Source of the DNA: Acidovorax sp. 69
GTDB lineage: Bacteria; Pseudomonadota; Gammaproteobacteria; Burkholderiales; Burkholderiaceae_C
Assembly (NCBI RefSeq): GCF_002797445.1
Contig: NZ_PGEP01000001.1
Span: forward strand, 1,856,001-1,920,000
Direction of reading: 5' to 3'
Length of the DNA stretch: 64,000 bases
Both the position numbers and the translations under genes were made by a program. This document shows positions 38,100 to 48,585 of the stretch, one piece after another (within the stretch, counting starts at the first letter, position 1; every line of letters starts with the position of its first letter). The notes beneath the pieces are model-generated. The model worked only from the letters and a program-made list of their open reading frames with translations. It searched no databases and had not been told where the DNA came from.

Positions 38100-39635
38100 T
38101 CATGCCGCCATGACGCGGTTTTTCCCGGATCGCTTGGCCAGGTACATGGCTTCGTCGGCGCGCCGGATGGCATCTGTGCTGCTTTCACTGTCCGCCAATT
38201 GGGCCACGCCAGCGCTGAACGTGATGAGCACCTTCTCGGAGCCTTGCAGGAAGAAGCGGGTTGTCAGTTCGCGTTGGAGTCTGGTCATGGCGGCGACGCC
38301 GTTCTCGACGTTGGTGTCCGGCAGTACAAGCACAAACTCTTCACCCCCGTAACGGGCCAGCAGATCCTGCGGCCGCATGACTTCGCGTGTGACTTGGGCC
38401 AGATGGACCAGGGCCGCGTCCCCGCCCGAGTGGCCCAGGCGGTCGTTGATGGTTTTGAAGTTGTCCACGTCCAGCAGGGCCATACACAGTGATGAGCCCA
38501 GTCGGCGTGCGCGTGCGATCTCGCGCTCCATGGCTTCGTCCAGACCCTTGCGGTTGAGCGAGCCGGTCAGGGGGTCGTGACGGGCCTGAGCGCTGGCACG
38601 GTCCAGTTCTTCCTGTAGTTTGGCGACTTCGGCGCGTTTGGCTTCGGTGCGCTCCCGCAGGTCATGAAGCTCGTCGTGTGCCACTCGGCTGTCCAGCGCC
38701 ATGGCGCGGGTGGCGCTCATGACCTCTTGCAGCAGCGGGGCGATGTCTTCCAGCGTATTGGCTTTGCCGATGAGGTCTGCGCACCGTTCCATCGTGCCCT
38801 GGTAAGAGGTGCTGGACGCCGTGATTTTGGCCAGCCGTTCGATGAAGGTGGACAGCATGTCCTTCATCTGTTCCTGGGCTTCGAGCGTGCGGGCCTTGGC
38901 TTCGGTTTGCTTGAAGATCACATCCTTGAGCCGTCGTTGCACGTCATCGAGCCGACGCAAGGTGAGCGGCGGTGTCGAGGCCACCATCAGCGCCTCGGCC
39001 TGGCCATGCAGCCACCGGTCATCCACGCTGAGCACGGCTATGTTTTCGAACACCATGTGCAGCAACTCCAGCAGGCTCGTGCGGATGGCGGCCTGATCTT
39101 CGGTGGCAAACGACAGGCGGTAAGTGAAGTTGCCCAGCATGAGCTGGGTGGTGGCAACGAGGGGGGCGGGTTCTCTCAGGAAGGTGATGAGCTGCTGCGC
39201 CATGCCGATGACACGGGCGTCGTCTTCCCCCAGTGCAGGCAGCGTGTTGTCAATGAGCCGGGCGAGGGTCTCCGCGAATTCGGGGGGCAGATCACCCAAC
39301 GCTGTGGGCGCATCGGCGGTCTCGATGGGTTTGGAGGCTGCGGCGGGGTTGAGCCCCAGGTTGGCATAACCGACCATGACGCTTTGCAGCGAGGTCCAGT
39401 CTTTGGTAATGATGGCCCGTTCGAACTGCCCCAGCAACCGTTTCTGGGCGGGCGTTTGGCCAGGCAGTACCCTCTGGATGCTGCTCAGCGGACCTTCGGG
39501 GAAGGGTTGGGGGCTGCGACTGCCCGCGATTTCGTCGTAAAGCGCGAGGTAGTTGTCAGGGGTGGGCGGGAGCCGACGCGCTGCCAGTTGTTTGAGCGTT
39601 TCGCGCGCTATCTCGGAGGGTGGTCGGTCGGCCAT
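38100..39635 (-). CDS. Soluble diguanylate cyclase with coiled-coil N-terminus
   Basis: A 511-residue cytoplasmic protein with a long helical N-terminal region (about 1-330, including coiled coil TEAKARTLEAQEQMKDML and ERTEAKRAEVAKLQEELD) and a complete GGDEF domain (about 350-508). Signature ARYGGEEFVLVLPD; I-site RPQD five residues upstream; DPLTGSLNRKGLD and FKTINDRLGHSGGD intact. Predicted active and product-inhibited. No membrane helix or recognised sensor domain, so the input is unknown. The N-terminal pattern is shared by GGDEF proteins of Burkholderiales in which the helical part may bind a partner protein. Confidence 0.92.
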   Translation of the reverse strand: MADRPPSEIARETLKQLAARRLPPTPDNYLALYDEIAGSRSPQPFPEGPLSSIQRVLPGQTPAQKRLLGQFERAIITKDWTSLQSVMVGYANLGLNPAAASKPIETADAPTALGDLPPEFAETLARLIDNTLPALGEDDARVIGMAQQLITFLREPAPLVATTQLMLGNFTYRLSFATEDQAAIRTSLLELLHMVFENIAVLSVDDRWLHGQAEALMVASTPPLTLRRLDDVQRRLKDVIFKQTEAKARTLEAQEQMKDMLSTFIERLAKITASSTSYQGTMERCADLIGKANTLEDIAPLLQEVMSATRAMALDSRVAHDELHDLRERTEAKRAEVAKLQEELDRASAQARHDPLTGSLNRKGLDEAMEREIARARRLGSSLCMALLDVDNFKTINDRLGHSGGDAALVHLAQVTREVMRPQDLLARYGGEEFVLVLPDTNVENGVAAMTRLQRELTTRFFLQGSEKVLITFSAGVAQLADSESSTDAIRRADEAMYLAKRSGKNRVMAA

Positions 39636-39728
39636 GTAAGGGCACCAGTGTCAAAGGGCAGGGATGCTCAAGTGTGACACAGCGGGCGGCTTTTTTGTGC
39701 AGGGCCGCCCGGCCTGCCGGTGGGTTGC

Positions 39729-40703
39729 TTAGTTCACCATCACGAGTTTGCCCATCACGCCGCGCGAGCCCATGTGGGCGTAGGCGGCGGGCAGCTCGGC
39801 CATGGGCATGGTGCGGTCGATCACGGGTTTGATCTTGCCTTGGGCGTACCACTGGGCCAGTTCTCCCATCATCGCGGCGTTGGCCTTGGGCTCACGTTTG
39901 GCGAAGTCGCCCCAGAAGACACCCACGATGGACGCGCCTTTGAGTAACGCCAGGTTGAATGGCAGTGCGGGGATAGGGCCGGACGCAAAACCCACCACCA
40001 GATATCGCCCGCGCCAGGCGATGGAGCGGAAGGCGGGCTCGGCAAAGTCACCGCCCACCGGGTCATAAATCACGTCCGGGCCCTTGCCGTCCGTTAGGGC
40101 CTTGATTGCATCGCGCAGGTTGTCCTTGCTGTAGTTGATGGTGGCATCGGCTCCGATGGAGGTGCACAGCGCACATTTTTCGTCGCTGGAGGCCGCAGCA
40201 ATCACACGCGCACCCATGGCCTTGGCAATCTGGATGGCTGCCGTGCCCACGCCGCCCGCAGCGCCCAGCACCAGCACCGTTTCGCCAGCCTTGAGCTGTG
40301 CGCGGTCCACCAGTGCGTGGTGTGAGGTGGCGTAGATCATGATGAATGCGGCGGCATCCACGTGCGAGAAACCGTCTGGCAGGGGCATGCACAAAGCGGC
40401 AGGCGCGATGGTGTGAGTGCCAAATCCCCCGGTGCCCGACAGGCACGCCACGTTTTGCCCCGCTTTGAGGTGCGTGACGCCATCACCCACTGCGGTGACC
40501 ACGCCGGCATATTCTGAGCCCGGCACAAAAGGCAGTGGGGGCTTCATCTGGTACTTGTTTTGCACGATGAGCAGGTCAGGGAAATTCAGACTCGCGGCCT
40601 TGATCTCGATAAGCACTTCACCGGCCTTGGGGGCGGGTGTGGGCAATTCGGTCCAGTTGAGGGCGTCAACGCCGGTTGGGTTGGTGCAGAGCCAAGCGTG
40701 CAT
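39729..40703 (-). CDS. NADPH:quinone oxidoreductase (zinc-independent MDR family)
   Basis: A 324-residue cytoplasmic oxidoreductase of the medium-chain dehydrogenase superfamily. The N-terminal GroES-like fold has [15 protein letters not shown] and [12 protein letters not shown]; the nucleotide-binding motif is [16 protein letters not shown]; then [20 protein letters not shown]. The structural and catalytic zinc cysteines of alcohol dehydrogenases are absent, as in QOR-type enzymes. AGGAG lies seven bases before the ATG at 40703; the 66-codon upstream extension is rejected. It likely reduces quinones or activated alkenes. Divergent from surE across 178 bases. Confidence 0.92.
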   Translation of the reverse strand: MHAWLCTNPTGVDALNWTELPTPAPKAGEVLIEIKAASLNFPDLLIVQNKYQMKPPLPFVPGSEYAGVVTAVGDGVTHLKAGQNVACLSGTGGFGTHTIAPAALCMPLPDGFSHVDAAAFIMIYATSHHALVDRAQLKAGETVLVLGAAGGVGTAAIQIAKAMGARVIAAASSDEKCALCTSIGADATINYSKDNLRDAIKALTDGKGPDVIYDPVGGDFAEPAFRSIAWRGRYLVVGFASGPIPALPFNLALLKGASIVGVFWGDFAKREPKANAAMMGELAQWYAQGKIKPVIDRTMPMAELPAAYAHMGSRGVMGKLVMVN

Positions 40704-40881
40704 GGGAGTCTCCTGTCTGTTTTCGATGATGGGCCGCATGATAGGGGGGGCTTGTGGGGGCTTGATGTCCCAAGAGCGACGAGCGCCCGACGGGCCTTGC
40801 CAGGGAAAGCATCGTGCCGTCATCGGGGAGGGTGATGCCATGCCCCACCTACAATCCGTTGCAATCCCCCTCATCGCGACC

Positions 40882-41670
40882 ATGAAGATTCTGATTTCCA
40901 ACGACGACGGCTACCAGGCCCCTGGCATCGTGGCTTTGCATGATGCGCTCAAGACCCTCGAGGGTGTGGAGGTGGAGGTTGTCGCGCCTGAGCACAACAA
41001 CAGCGCCAAGTCGAACGCGCTCACCCTGCATTCGCCGTTGTACGTCCATACGGCCTTCAACGGGTTTCGCTATGTGAACGGAACGCCAGCAGACTGTGTG
41101 CACATCGCGCTCACCGGGCTGCTGGGCTACCGGCCTGATCTGGTGGTGTCTGGCATCAACAACGGTGCCAACATGGGCGATGACACCATCTATTCGGGCA
41201 CGGTAGGGGCGGCCATGGAAGGGTATCTGTTCGGCGTTCCCGCCATCGCGTTTTCTCAGGTGGACAAGGGTTGGGGCGAGTTGGAGGCTGCTGCTGCCAA
41301 GGCCCGCGAGATCGTGGCGCAGATGCGGGCCCAGAATCTGGTGAGCGAAACGCCCTGGCTGCTGAATGTGAACATTCCCAATATGCCCCTTGACGTATTG
41401 AAACCCATCAAGCTGTGCCGCCTGGGGCGTCGTCATTCGGCAGAGCGCGTCATCGTGCAGGAAAGCCCCCGTGGTGAGGCAATGTATTGGATTGGTGGGG
41501 CAGGGGCTGCCAAGGATGATGCGGAAGGGACTGACTTTCATGCCACGGCACAAGGTCATGTGTCCATCACGCCGCTCAAGGTAGATCTGACCGACCACGA
41601 CAACCTCGGCTATTGGGCGCAGACGGCGTCTCGTTTGGTGGCGGGGGCGGCTGCCTCCTCTGGGGTGTGA
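40882..41670 (+). CDS. surE: 5'/3'-nucleotidase, stationary-phase survival protein
   Basis: A 262-residue metal-dependent phosphatase acting on nucleoside monophosphates and related substrates. Active-site residues are in [14 protein letters not shown] (D8, D9), [14 protein letters not shown] and [23 protein letters not shown]. The start at 40882 is the standard N-terminus [10 protein letters not shown]. First gene of a surE-pcm-nlpD set conserved in proteobacteria; its TGA overlaps the pcm ATG by one base. Confidence 0.96.
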   Translation: MKILISNDDGYQAPGIVALHDALKTLEGVEVEVVAPEHNNSAKSNALTLHSPLYVHTAFNGFRYVNGTPADCVHIALTGLLGYRPDLVVSGINNGANMGDDTIYSGTVGAAMEGYLFGVPAIAFSQVDKGWGELEAAAAKAREIVAQMRAQNLVSETPWLLNVNIPNMPLDVLKPIKLCRLGRRHSAERVIVQESPRGEAMYWIGGAGAAKDDAEGTDFHATAQGHVSITPLKVDLTDHDNLGYWAQTASRLVAGAAASSGV

Positions 41671-42443
41671 TGCAGCGCCGCCCAGGATTTCCGGCCAGAC
41701 TACCGGGATCAGACAACGCTGCCGCTGGCAAGACCGCTGCGCAGGCATCGGCGGCGCGAAAGTCCATGGCTGCTGCCCCGGTGGGTGTGGGGCTGGACTC
41801 TTCTGCCATCAGGGCCCGCATGGTGCAAAAGCTGGCGGCAGGAGGGGTTACTTCTGCGTCGGTGCTGCAGGCGATGGGGGTTGTGGAGCGCCATCGTTTT
41901 GTAGACAGTGCGCTGGTCAATCAGGCCTACGAGGACACCAGTCTGCCCATCGGACTGGGGCAGACCATCTCCAAACCCAATGTGGTGGCGCGCATGTGCG
42001 AGTTGTTGCTGGGTGCCGAGGGGGCTCGTGTTGGTGGCCTGGGGCGTGTTCTCGAAATCGGCACAGGCTGTGGCTATCAGGCTGCGGTATTGAGCCTATT
42101 GGCGAAAGAGGTTTACACGCTGGAGCGGTTGCGCGGTTTGCACGACAAGGCGCGCAACAATCTTCGCCCCTTCCGACTGGCCAATGTTCATCTGTTGTTT
42201 GGCGATGGCATGTTGGGGTATGCCAAAGGCGCCCCTTACGCTGCAATCATTGCGGCAGCAGGCGGCGACGCCGTTCCTCAGGCCTGGTGTGACCAATTGG
42301 CCATCGGCGGGCGCCTGGTGGCGCCTATGGCGCTGGCCGGCGGGCAGCAGATGTTGCTTGTGATCGACAAAACCCCGCACGGATTGAAACAAAACGTGCT
42401 CGAACCTGTTCATTTTGTCCCTCTAAAATCGGGGATTGCGTAA
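41670..42443 (+). CDS. pcm: Protein-L-isoaspartate O-methyltransferase
   Basis: A 257-residue enzyme that methylates L-isoaspartyl residues with S-adenosylmethionine and starts their repair. After an N-terminal extension of about 45 residues, family motifs appear: VERHRFVD, LPIGLGQTISKPNVVARM, the SAM site RVLEIGTGCGYQAAVLS and GGRLVAPMA. Normal enzymes are about 210 residues, so the first ATG at 41670 adds an unusual Ala-rich leader; a downstream start (such as at MAAAPVGVG) is possible. It is coupled to surE by the TGATG overlap. Confidence 0.93.
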   Translation: MQRRPGFPARLPGSDNAAAGKTAAQASAARKSMAAAPVGVGLDSSAIRARMVQKLAAGGVTSASVLQAMGVVERHRFVDSALVNQAYEDTSLPIGLGQTISKPNVVARMCELLLGAEGARVGGLGRVLEIGTGCGYQAAVLSLLAKEVYTLERLRGLHDKARNNLRPFRLANVHLLFGDGMLGYAKGAPYAAIIAAAGGDAVPQAWCDQLAIGGRLVAPMALAGGQQMLLVIDKTPHGLKQNVLEPVHFVPLKSGIA

Positions 42444-42455
42444 AGGGAATTGCTT

Positions 42456-43367
42456 ATGTTCGTATCGCGTGGTCTTGTGGTGGGGTTTACCGTGGCAGTG
42501 GCGGGGCTGGTGCTCTCCGGCTGTGGCACCCGCATGAACAAGGCTCCTGTGGAAGATCGGGGCACATCCTCATCCTCTTCGCCTGCATCGGCGGCACAAC
42601 CCGGGGTGGTGGTCGGCTCCCCGATCAAGCCGTTGCCAGGGGCTGAAAATGCGGGCAAACCGGGCTACTACACCGTCAAGCCTGGGGATACCCTGATTCG
42701 CATCGGCCTGGAGTCAGGCCAGAGCTGGAAGGATATTGCCCGCTGGAACAACCTGGAAAACGCCAATTTGATCGAGGTGGGTCAGGTCCTGCGGGTTGCT
42801 CCACCCTCGGCCGCTGCGACCGCAGTGGCTTCGGACAGTGGCGTTGTAACGAGGCCAGTGACTTCCTCGACCGTGGCACCTGCAAGCAGCCCGGCTTCTG
42901 CCGCCAGCGCCTCTAAATCGGGGGCGTCCTCCGCACCAGGCACTGTGGTGGCGGTGGCTCCTGCCACGCCATCGCCTGCAGCAGCGCCCGCTGGCGACGA
43001 CGATATGGCGTTCATCTGGCCGGCCCCAGGTTCGCTGATTGCTGGTTTTGACGAGGCACGCAACAAGGGTTACGACATTGCAGGCAAGGCGGGCGAGCCT
43101 ATCCTGGCTGCAGCGGATGGTCGTGTCGTTTATGCGGGTGCAGGGTTGCGGGGGTATGGCAATCTGGTCATCCTCAAGCACAACAATACGTTCCTTACGG
43201 CCTATGCCCACAACCAGGCGTTGCTGGTCAAGGAGGATCAGGCCGTGCGCAAGGGGCAGAAGATCGCTGAGATGGGTAGCACCGATGCGGACCGCGTCAA
43301 GCTCCACTTTGAGATCCGGCGCCAGGGCAAGCCCGTGGATCCATCGCGCTACCTGCCCGCCCGTTGA
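42456..43367 (+). CDS. nlpD: NlpD-type lipoprotein, LysM and LytM domains
   Basis: A 303-residue outer-membrane lipoprotein. The signal peptide ends in the lipobox LVLSGC (cysteine about 24). LysM domain at about 70-115 (YYTVKPGDTLIRIGLESGQSW), Ala/Ser/Pro-rich linker, and C-terminal LytM/M23 domain (about 195-300) with GYDIAGKAGEPILAAADGRV and RLHFEIR-like KLHFEIR. As in E. coli NlpD, the HxxxD and HxH zinc ligands of active M23 peptidases are not complete, so it probably activates the amidase AmiC at division rather than cutting wall itself. GGGA precedes the ATG. rpoS, the usual next gene in many relatives, is absent. Confidence 0.93.
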   Translation: MFVSRGLVVGFTVAVAGLVLSGCGTRMNKAPVEDRGTSSSSSPASAAQPGVVVGSPIKPLPGAENAGKPGYYTVKPGDTLIRIGLESGQSWKDIARWNNLENANLIEVGQVLRVAPPSAAATAVASDSGVVTRPVTSSTVAPASSPASAASASKSGASSAPGTVVAVAPATPSPAAAPAGDDDMAFIWPAPGSLIAGFDEARNKGYDIAGKAGEPILAAADGRVVYAGAGLRGYGNLVILKHNNTFLTAYAHNQALLVKEDQAVRKGQKIAEMGSTDADRVKLHFEIRRQGKPVDPSRYLPAR

Positions 43368-43372
43368 ACCCG

Positions 43373-44410
43373 ATGGTGGCCGGCTCGCCGCAAGGCATTG
43401 CTCTTGGCTCAGGGGTTTCTGTGGAGATGAGCGATGACCTTCTGGTGGATGAGTCGGAGGCGCTTGTTGGTGTAGACAGCGAACTGCGCTCCATGGTCGT
43501 GGGGGTGGCGCAACATGCCGCTCGTCTGGACAAGGCGCTGGCGGATCTTGTTCCCGAGTTCTCTCGCAGTTATCTGCAGCAATTGCTTGTGCAGGGGCTT
43601 GTCAGCCTCAATGGCAAGCCGACTTCCAAGGCATCGGCCCGCGTCAAGGCCGGCGACCAGTTGGTCCTGGAGATGCGGCCCACCTTGCAGAGTCAGGCCT
43701 TTCGGCCCGAGTCCATGGTCATTGACGTGGTGTACGAGGACGCCCACCTGCTGGTGGTGAACAAACCGGCTGGATTGGTCGTTCATCCGGCGCCAGGCAA
43801 CTGGAGTGGGACCTTGCTTAACGGCTTGCTCGCGCGAGATGAAAAGGCGCTGCTGGTTCCGCGTGCTGGCATTGTTCACCGACTTGACAAGGACACCAGT
43901 GGCCTCATGGTTGTGGCCCGAGACCGCGCCACGATGGATGCATTGGTCACTTTGATTGCCGAGCGCAAAGTCAAGCGACAGTACGTTGCCATGGCGCATG
44001 GTGGCTGGACGGGGCCCAAAAGCCGCTCGGTGGAAGCTCCTATCGGAAGGGATCCCCGCAACCGGCTCCGAATGGCTGTTGTGGATCTCGCTCTGCATGC
44101 GGGAAAGTCCGCACGGACCGACGTGTTGTGCTTGGAGGCCAGCGAGCATGGGTGCTGGGTGCAGTGCACCTTGCACACGGGGCGTACACACCAGATTCGG
44201 GTGCATATGGCCTCGTTGAGGCACCCTTTGGTCGGAGACAGTTTATATGGCGGAGCCCCGCTTGGGGGCATGCAACGCCAGGCGCTGCATGCTTACCGAC
44301 TGGCGTTCGTGCATCCGATGACGGGAAACGCGCTGGAGTTTCATGCGCCGGTGCCTGGGGATATGCGGCAGGCACTGTCTTTTTGGGGGCTGGGCTACAA
44401 TGCGCCCTGA
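43373..44410 (+). CDS. rluD: 23S rRNA pseudouridine synthase RluD family
   Basis: About 345 residues; makes pseudouridines in helix 69 of 23S rRNA (positions 1911/1915/1917 in E. coli). An S4 RNA-binding domain (ARLDKALADLVPEFSRSYLQ, about 50-110) precedes the catalytic domain with the active aspartate in GIVHRLDKDTSGLMVVAR and with HTGRTHQIRVHMA. The start is uncertain: TTG 43364, ATG 43373 and an ATG at 43427 share the frame, and none has a strong ribosome binding site; the nlpD stop lies just upstream. Confidence 0.92.
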   Translation: MVAGSPQGIALGSGVSVEMSDDLLVDESEALVGVDSELRSMVVGVAQHAARLDKALADLVPEFSRSYLQQLLVQGLVSLNGKPTSKASARVKAGDQLVLEMRPTLQSQAFRPESMVIDVVYEDAHLLVVNKPAGLVVHPAPGNWSGTLLNGLLARDEKALLVPRAGIVHRLDKDTSGLMVVARDRATMDALVTLIAERKVKRQYVAMAHGGWTGPKSRSVEAPIGRDPRNRLRMAVVDLALHAGKSARTDVLCLEASEHGCWVQCTLHTGRTHQIRVHMASLRHPLVGDSLYGGAPLGGMQRQALHAYRLAFVHPMTGNALEFHAPVPGDMRQALSFWGLGYNAP

Positions 44411-44558
44411 CGGCCAAATCGGCCTCTAGCCCGAAGACGGAGTCCCGCCGGGCTCTTGCGTCGCGCCAGCGTCCTTGCACAGCGCGCCATTGATTGCCCC
44501 CTGCTGTTGATGTGACACCCGTTGCAACGCGTGGCACTTTTCCAGGAATCGCTGAACC

Positions 44559-45296
44559 ATGAACACGGTGGATGCCAAAAGGGTCCTCGAAACTGCGTTG
44601 ATTTGCGCGCAGCAGCCAGTGCCTTTGCGCGAACTGCGGGTGCTTTTTAACGATGCGTTGGGCTCTGATACGCTGAAAATTTTGCTGCAAGAGTTGCAGC
44701 TTGACTGGGCACAGCGTGGAGTGGAGCTGGTCCCGGTGGCCACCGGTTGGCGTTTTCAAAGCCGCCCTGAGATGCGTGAATACCTTGACCGGCTGCATCC
44801 TGAGAAACCTCCGCGTTATACGCGGGCAACCATGGAAACCTTGGCCATCATTGCCTACCGCCAGCCGGTGACGCGTGGTGATATTGAGGACATTCGAGGA
44901 GTAACGGTCAATAGTCTGATCATCAAACAATTGGAAGATCGGGGCTGGGTGGAGGTCATCGGGCACAGGGAAACCGTAGGACGCCCTGCGCTGTTTGCAA
45001 CCACCCGCCAGTTTTTGGATGACATGGGCTTGCAGTCCCTCGATCAATTGCCGGTGCTTGATGATCCTTCGGGCAATGTGAATGTGTTGGAAGCCATGGC
45101 AGCTGCCGCCCAGGGCTCGATTGAGACGGAGCCTGTGTTGGCGGCGGGTGTGCCTGAGGCAGAGGTGCACCAAGCCCTTACCCCTCTATTGGACCGCGTT
45201 GATGCGCCGCCAATGGATGATTTTTTTCAGACAACGGAGATTGATCTCCGTGATGACCATGCTGATACCCCGGGTGGTATTCAGGGAAACATTTGA
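44559..45296 (+). CDS. scpB: Segregation and condensation protein B
   Basis: A 245-residue kleisin-associated (KITE) subunit of the SMC-ScpAB condensin. Two winged helices: [19 protein letters not shown]... and [27 protein letters not shown]...[19 protein letters not shown], the diagnostic ScpB segment. The C-terminal tail (about 180-245) is acidic and variable. scpA is not adjacent in this window. Its TGA overlaps the start of the following pseudouridine synthase gene by one base. Confidence 0.95.
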   Translation: MNTVDAKRVLETALICAQQPVPLRELRVLFNDALGSDTLKILLQELQLDWAQRGVELVPVATGWRFQSRPEMREYLDRLHPEKPPRYTRATMETLAIIAYRQPVTRGDIEDIRGVTVNSLIIKQLEDRGWVEVIGHRETVGRPALFATTRQFLDDMGLQSLDQLPVLDDPSGNVNVLEAMAAAAQGSIETEPVLAAGVPEAEVHQALTPLLDRVDAPPMDDFFQTTEIDLRDDHADTPGGIQGNI

Positions 45297-46840
45297 TGAA
45301 CGATACGACCCCCGAAAATCCGGACGCAGTGCCGGTGGCTGATGTCGCTGACACGGCCTCGGCTACCAAGAAGCCCGCAGCCAAGCGTGCGCCGCGCAAG
45401 AAGGCCTTGCCTGCTGCTGAGGCGGCACCGGTGAGTTCCTCCGATGCGGTCGTCGCAGCCGAAGGGGTCCATGAATCGTCCGTTGAGATGCCGCTGGCCG
45501 TTGATGTTGTGGTAAAAGCCGTGCCAATGGCCGTCGCGGCGGGGGCTTCCGATGTCGGGAGCGCTGCCCCACAAGAAGCGCGCAGGAATCACGGCGAGCC
45601 ACAGAGTCGCCAGCCGCGTCCGCAAGGCGCTGGTCGCGACAAGCGTAAGGCAGCGTCGGCGGTGGATGGTTACCAATTTGAAGATGTGGTCTCTGGCCGC
45701 TTTGATGAGGATGATGCGTCGGCAGAAGCAGTTCCTGCAAAGCGGGTCTTGTTGCCGCAGGTTGAAACGCCCAAGCTCCACAAGGTGCTGGCTCAGGCGG
45801 GGCTTGGCTCGCGACTGGAAATGGAGCAATTGATTCTGGAGGGGCGTATCTCCGTGAACAACGAGCCCGCCCATATCGGCCAGCGCATCCAGTTCGGAGA
45901 TCAGGTCAAGGTCAATGGCAGGCCCATTCGCTATCGCATTGACCCGCCTCCGGCACGCGTTATTGCGTACCACAAGCCTGTGGGTGAAGTGGTGACCCAT
46001 GACGACCCCCAAAACAGACCGACTGTTTTTCGCAAGCTGCCTCGGCTGATGCAGGGCAAATGGCAGTCTGTGGGGCGTCTGGATTTGAATACCGAAGGTT
46101 TGCTGCTGTTTACCAGTTCGGGTGAATTGGCCAACAAACTCATGCATCCCCGTTTCGGCCTGGAGCGTGAATACGCGGTGCGTGTGCTGGGTGCGCTCAG
46201 TAACGAGGAAAAGCAGAAGCTGCTGGATGGCGTGCGCCTGGATGACGGCATGGCGTCGTTTGGCTCTATCGAAGATGGGGGTGGTGAAGGTTCCAATTGT
46301 TGGTACAGGGTCACCATTTCTGAAGGGCGCAACCGCGAGGTGCGGCGCATGCTGGAATCTGTGGGCCATGCGGTGAGTCGCCTGATCCGTATCCGTTACG
46401 GCGCGATGGTGCTTCCCCGGGGGTTGAAGCGAGGTGCCTGGATGGAGTTGGATGAAAGCGATATCCGCGCTCTGGTTCAGGCGGCGGGTGCCGCTCGTCC
46501 CGAGGCGGCCGAAGGGCGCGCGGAGGCTGGGGTTGGTGAGCGCAGTGGCAGTGGCTATCGGAACAAGGGCCGCGGGGGGCTTCGCGGTGGTGATGGGCCG
46601 CGTCGCGATATGTCTCAGGGCGGTGGCGCTCGTGGTCAGCAACCTCGTCGTGATGGCGGGGGGCAAGGGCAGGGCGTGCGTGGCAACAAGGCCGATAGTG
46701 GTGATCGTCAGCGCGGTGGCTCCCAGCCCGATCCGATGAAAACGTCCGTTGGCTATATCGGCATGGACAGCCTTTCAAGGCAGCGGCAAGACAAACGCCG
46801 TCCGGGTGGCGGTGGTCCCCGGCGTGGCGGCGGGCGTTGA
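45296..46840 (+). CDS. rluB: 23S rRNA pseudouridine synthase RluB type, with long basic tails
   Basis: A 514-residue enzyme of the RsuA/RluB family. The core (about 155-400) has the S4 domain [20 protein letters not shown], the catalytic [20 protein letters not shown] and [20 protein letters not shown]. It has a ~150-residue Ala/Lys-rich N-terminal extension and a ~110-residue Gly/Arg-rich C-terminal tail with several RGG-like triplets; the core alone is the usual length. The tails probably add non-specific RNA or ribosome affinity, an inference. Start overlaps the scpB stop (TGATG). Confidence 0.94.
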   Translation: MNDTTPENPDAVPVADVADTASATKKPAAKRAPRKKALPAAEAAPVSSSDAVVAAEGVHESSVEMPLAVDVVVKAVPMAVAAGASDVGSAAPQEARRNHGEPQSRQPRPQGAGRDKRKAASAVDGYQFEDVVSGRFDEDDASAEAVPAKRVLLPQVETPKLHKVLAQAGLGSRLEMEQLILEGRISVNNEPAHIGQRIQFGDQVKVNGRPIRYRIDPPPARVIAYHKPVGEVVTHDDPQNRPTVFRKLPRLMQGKWQSVGRLDLNTEGLLLFTSSGELANKLMHPRFGLEREYAVRVLGALSNEEKQKLLDGVRLDDGMASFGSIEDGGGEGSNCWYRVTISEGRNREVRRMLESVGHAVSRLIRIRYGAMVLPRGLKRGAWMELDESDIRALVQAAGAARPEAAEGRAEAGVGERSGSGYRNKGRGGLRGGDGPRRDMSQGGGARGQQPRRDGGGQGQGVRGNKADSGDRQRGGSQPDPMKTSVGYIGMDSLSRQRQDKRRPGGGGPRRGGGR

Positions 46841-46862
46841 GTCTGTGCAGGGCTTCCACGGT

Positions 46863-46879
46863 TAGAATCGAGGGCTTTG
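46863..46879 (+). promoter_or_regulatory. Candidate ndk promoter -10 and discriminator
   Basis: TAGAAT followed directly by CGAGGGCTTTG, about 50 bases before ndk. A nearly identical element (TATATT then CGAGGGCTTCG) lies at 63894-63910. No good -35 at standard spacing was found. Confidence 0.35.
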
Positions 46880-46926
46880 TCCGATGGGCAAACGAATCAC
46901 AGCAACATTCATTCAGGAATATCAAA

Positions 46927-47352
46927 ATGGCTATCGAACGCACTCTCTCTATCATCAAGCCCGACGCAGTGGCCAAGAATGTCATCGGTCAGATCTACGC
47001 GCGTTTTGAAGCCGCTGGCCTCAAGGTGGTGGCTGCACGCATGGCCCATCTGTCGCGCCTGGAAGCTGAGCAGTTCTACGCTGTGCACAAGGCGCGTCCA
47101 TTCTTCAAGGATCTGGTGGACTTCATGATCTCGGGTCCCGTGATGATTCAAGCCCTGGAAGGCGAGAACGCGATTCTGAAGAACCGCGAACTGATGGGCG
47201 CCACGGACCCCAAGAAGGCAGAAGCAGGCACCATTCGCGCTGATTTCGCTGACAGCATCGATGCCAATGCGGTGCACGGTTCGGATGCCGCCGAGACGGC
47301 CGCTGCGGAAGTGGCTTTCTTCTTCCCCGGTCTGAACATTTTCTCGCGCTGA
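46927..47352 (+). CDS. ndk: Nucleoside diphosphate kinase
   Basis: A 141-residue enzyme that balances NTP and dNTP pools by transferring phosphate through a histidine intermediate. Signatures: [18 protein letters not shown] at the N-terminus and the phospho-histidine in [15 protein letters not shown] near residue 117. Length equals the family norm. The ATG at 46927 is the standard N-terminus (MAIERTLSI). It starts the conserved ndk-rlmN-pilW-rodZ-ispG-hisS cluster. Confidence 0.97.
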   Translation: MAIERTLSIIKPDAVAKNVIGQIYARFEAAGLKVVAARMAHLSRLEAEQFYAVHKARPFFKDLVDFMISGPVMIQALEGENAILKNRELMGATDPKKAEAGTIRADFADSIDANAVHGSDAAETAAAEVAFFFPGLNIFSR

Positions 47353-47439
47353 TATGGTGGCTCCCATGCCTGTTCCCGCAACCGTGGGATGTCTGCGCCA
47401 TGGGGGCAGTTGTGTCCGGCCCACTGGGAGGTCGGCGCA

Positions 47440-48552
47440 ATGACGACCAATTTGCTGGAGTTTGATCTCGACGGCCTTGCGGCCTTTTGTGAGCAGCTGG
47501 GTGAAAAGCGCTTTCGCGCGACCCAACTGTTCCGCTGGATTCATCAGCGTGGTGCGAGCAACTTCGACGCCATGAGCGATCTGGCCAAGGCTTTGCGTGG
47601 CAAGCTCAATGGGTGTGCGAAGGTGGAGGCCCTGCCGGTTGTCTCTGAGCATGTCTCCTCGGATGGCACGGTGAAGTGGTTGTTTGATGTGGGGGATGGC
47701 AATGCGGTCGAGGCCGTGTTCATCCCCGAGGATGACCGTGGAACGCTGTGTGTGTCATCGCAAGCGGGGTGCGCGGTGGGGTGCCGTTTTTGCTCCACGG
47801 GGCATCAGGGTTTCAGCCGAAATTTGACCACCGGCGAGATACTGGCTCAGTTGTGGTTTGCCGAGCACACCCTTCGGCAGCGCTTTAATACTGAAGAGCG
47901 CGTGATCTCCAACGTGGTCATGATGGGAATGGGCGAGCCGCTGCAGAACTACGCGGCGCTGGTGCCGGCCTTGCGTGTGATGTTGGACGACCACGGGTAT
48001 GGGCTCTCGCGGCGGCGTGTGACGGTCTCTACGTCGGGTGTCGTGCCCATGATGGACCGTCTTTCCCAAGACTGCCCGGTCGCTTTGGCGGTTTCTTTGC
48101 ACGCTCCGAACGACCCATTGCGTGACAATTTGGTGCCGCTCAATCGCAAGTACCCGATTCAGGAGTTGCTGGAGGCCTGCAGCCGCTACTTGGCTCATGC
48201 GCCTCGCGACTTCATCACATTCGAGTATTGCATGCTGGATGGCGTCAATGACCAAATGGAGCACGCGCAGCAGCTTGTCGAATTGGTCAAGCGTTCCGGG
48301 GTCCGTTGCAAATTCAACCTGATTCCCTTCAATCCTTTTCCCGCATCAGGGCTCTTGCGGTCGGCGCAAAATCAGGTTGCTGCTTTTGCGAAGGCTTTGA
48401 GCGATGCCGGGATTGTCACGACGGTGCGAAAGACCCGGGGTGATGATATCGATGCGGCCTGTGGTCAGTTGGCTGGCGATGTCAAAGACCGAACCCGTGC
48501 CGCTGAGCGCATGGCAAAGCAGCGCACAATCGTGCTCAAACCGGTGACTTGA
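47440..48552 (+). CDS. rlmN: Dual-specificity 23S rRNA/tRNA adenine C2 methyltransferase
   Basis: A 370-residue radical-SAM enzyme that methylates A2503 of 23S rRNA and A37 of some tRNAs. The [4Fe-4S] cysteines are in [16 protein letters not shown]; other motifs are [21 protein letters not shown] and the catalytic cysteine in the C-terminal [15 protein letters not shown], with a partner cysteine near residue 100. GGGAGG lies upstream of the ATG at 47440. Confidence 0.97.
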   Translation: MTTNLLEFDLDGLAAFCEQLGEKRFRATQLFRWIHQRGASNFDAMSDLAKALRGKLNGCAKVEALPVVSEHVSSDGTVKWLFDVGDGNAVEAVFIPEDDRGTLCVSSQAGCAVGCRFCSTGHQGFSRNLTTGEILAQLWFAEHTLRQRFNTEERVISNVVMMGMGEPLQNYAALVPALRVMLDDHGYGLSRRRVTVSTSGVVPMMDRLSQDCPVALAVSLHAPNDPLRDNLVPLNRKYPIQELLEACSRYLAHAPRDFITFEYCMLDGVNDQMEHAQQLVELVKRSGVRCKFNLIPFNPFPASGLLRSAQNQVAAFAKALSDAGIVTTVRKTRGDDIDAACGQLAGDVKDRTRAAERMAKQRTIVLKPVT

Positions 48553-48585
48553 TCAGGCGATCGGCAAACTTCAAGGAGGCTCTAC

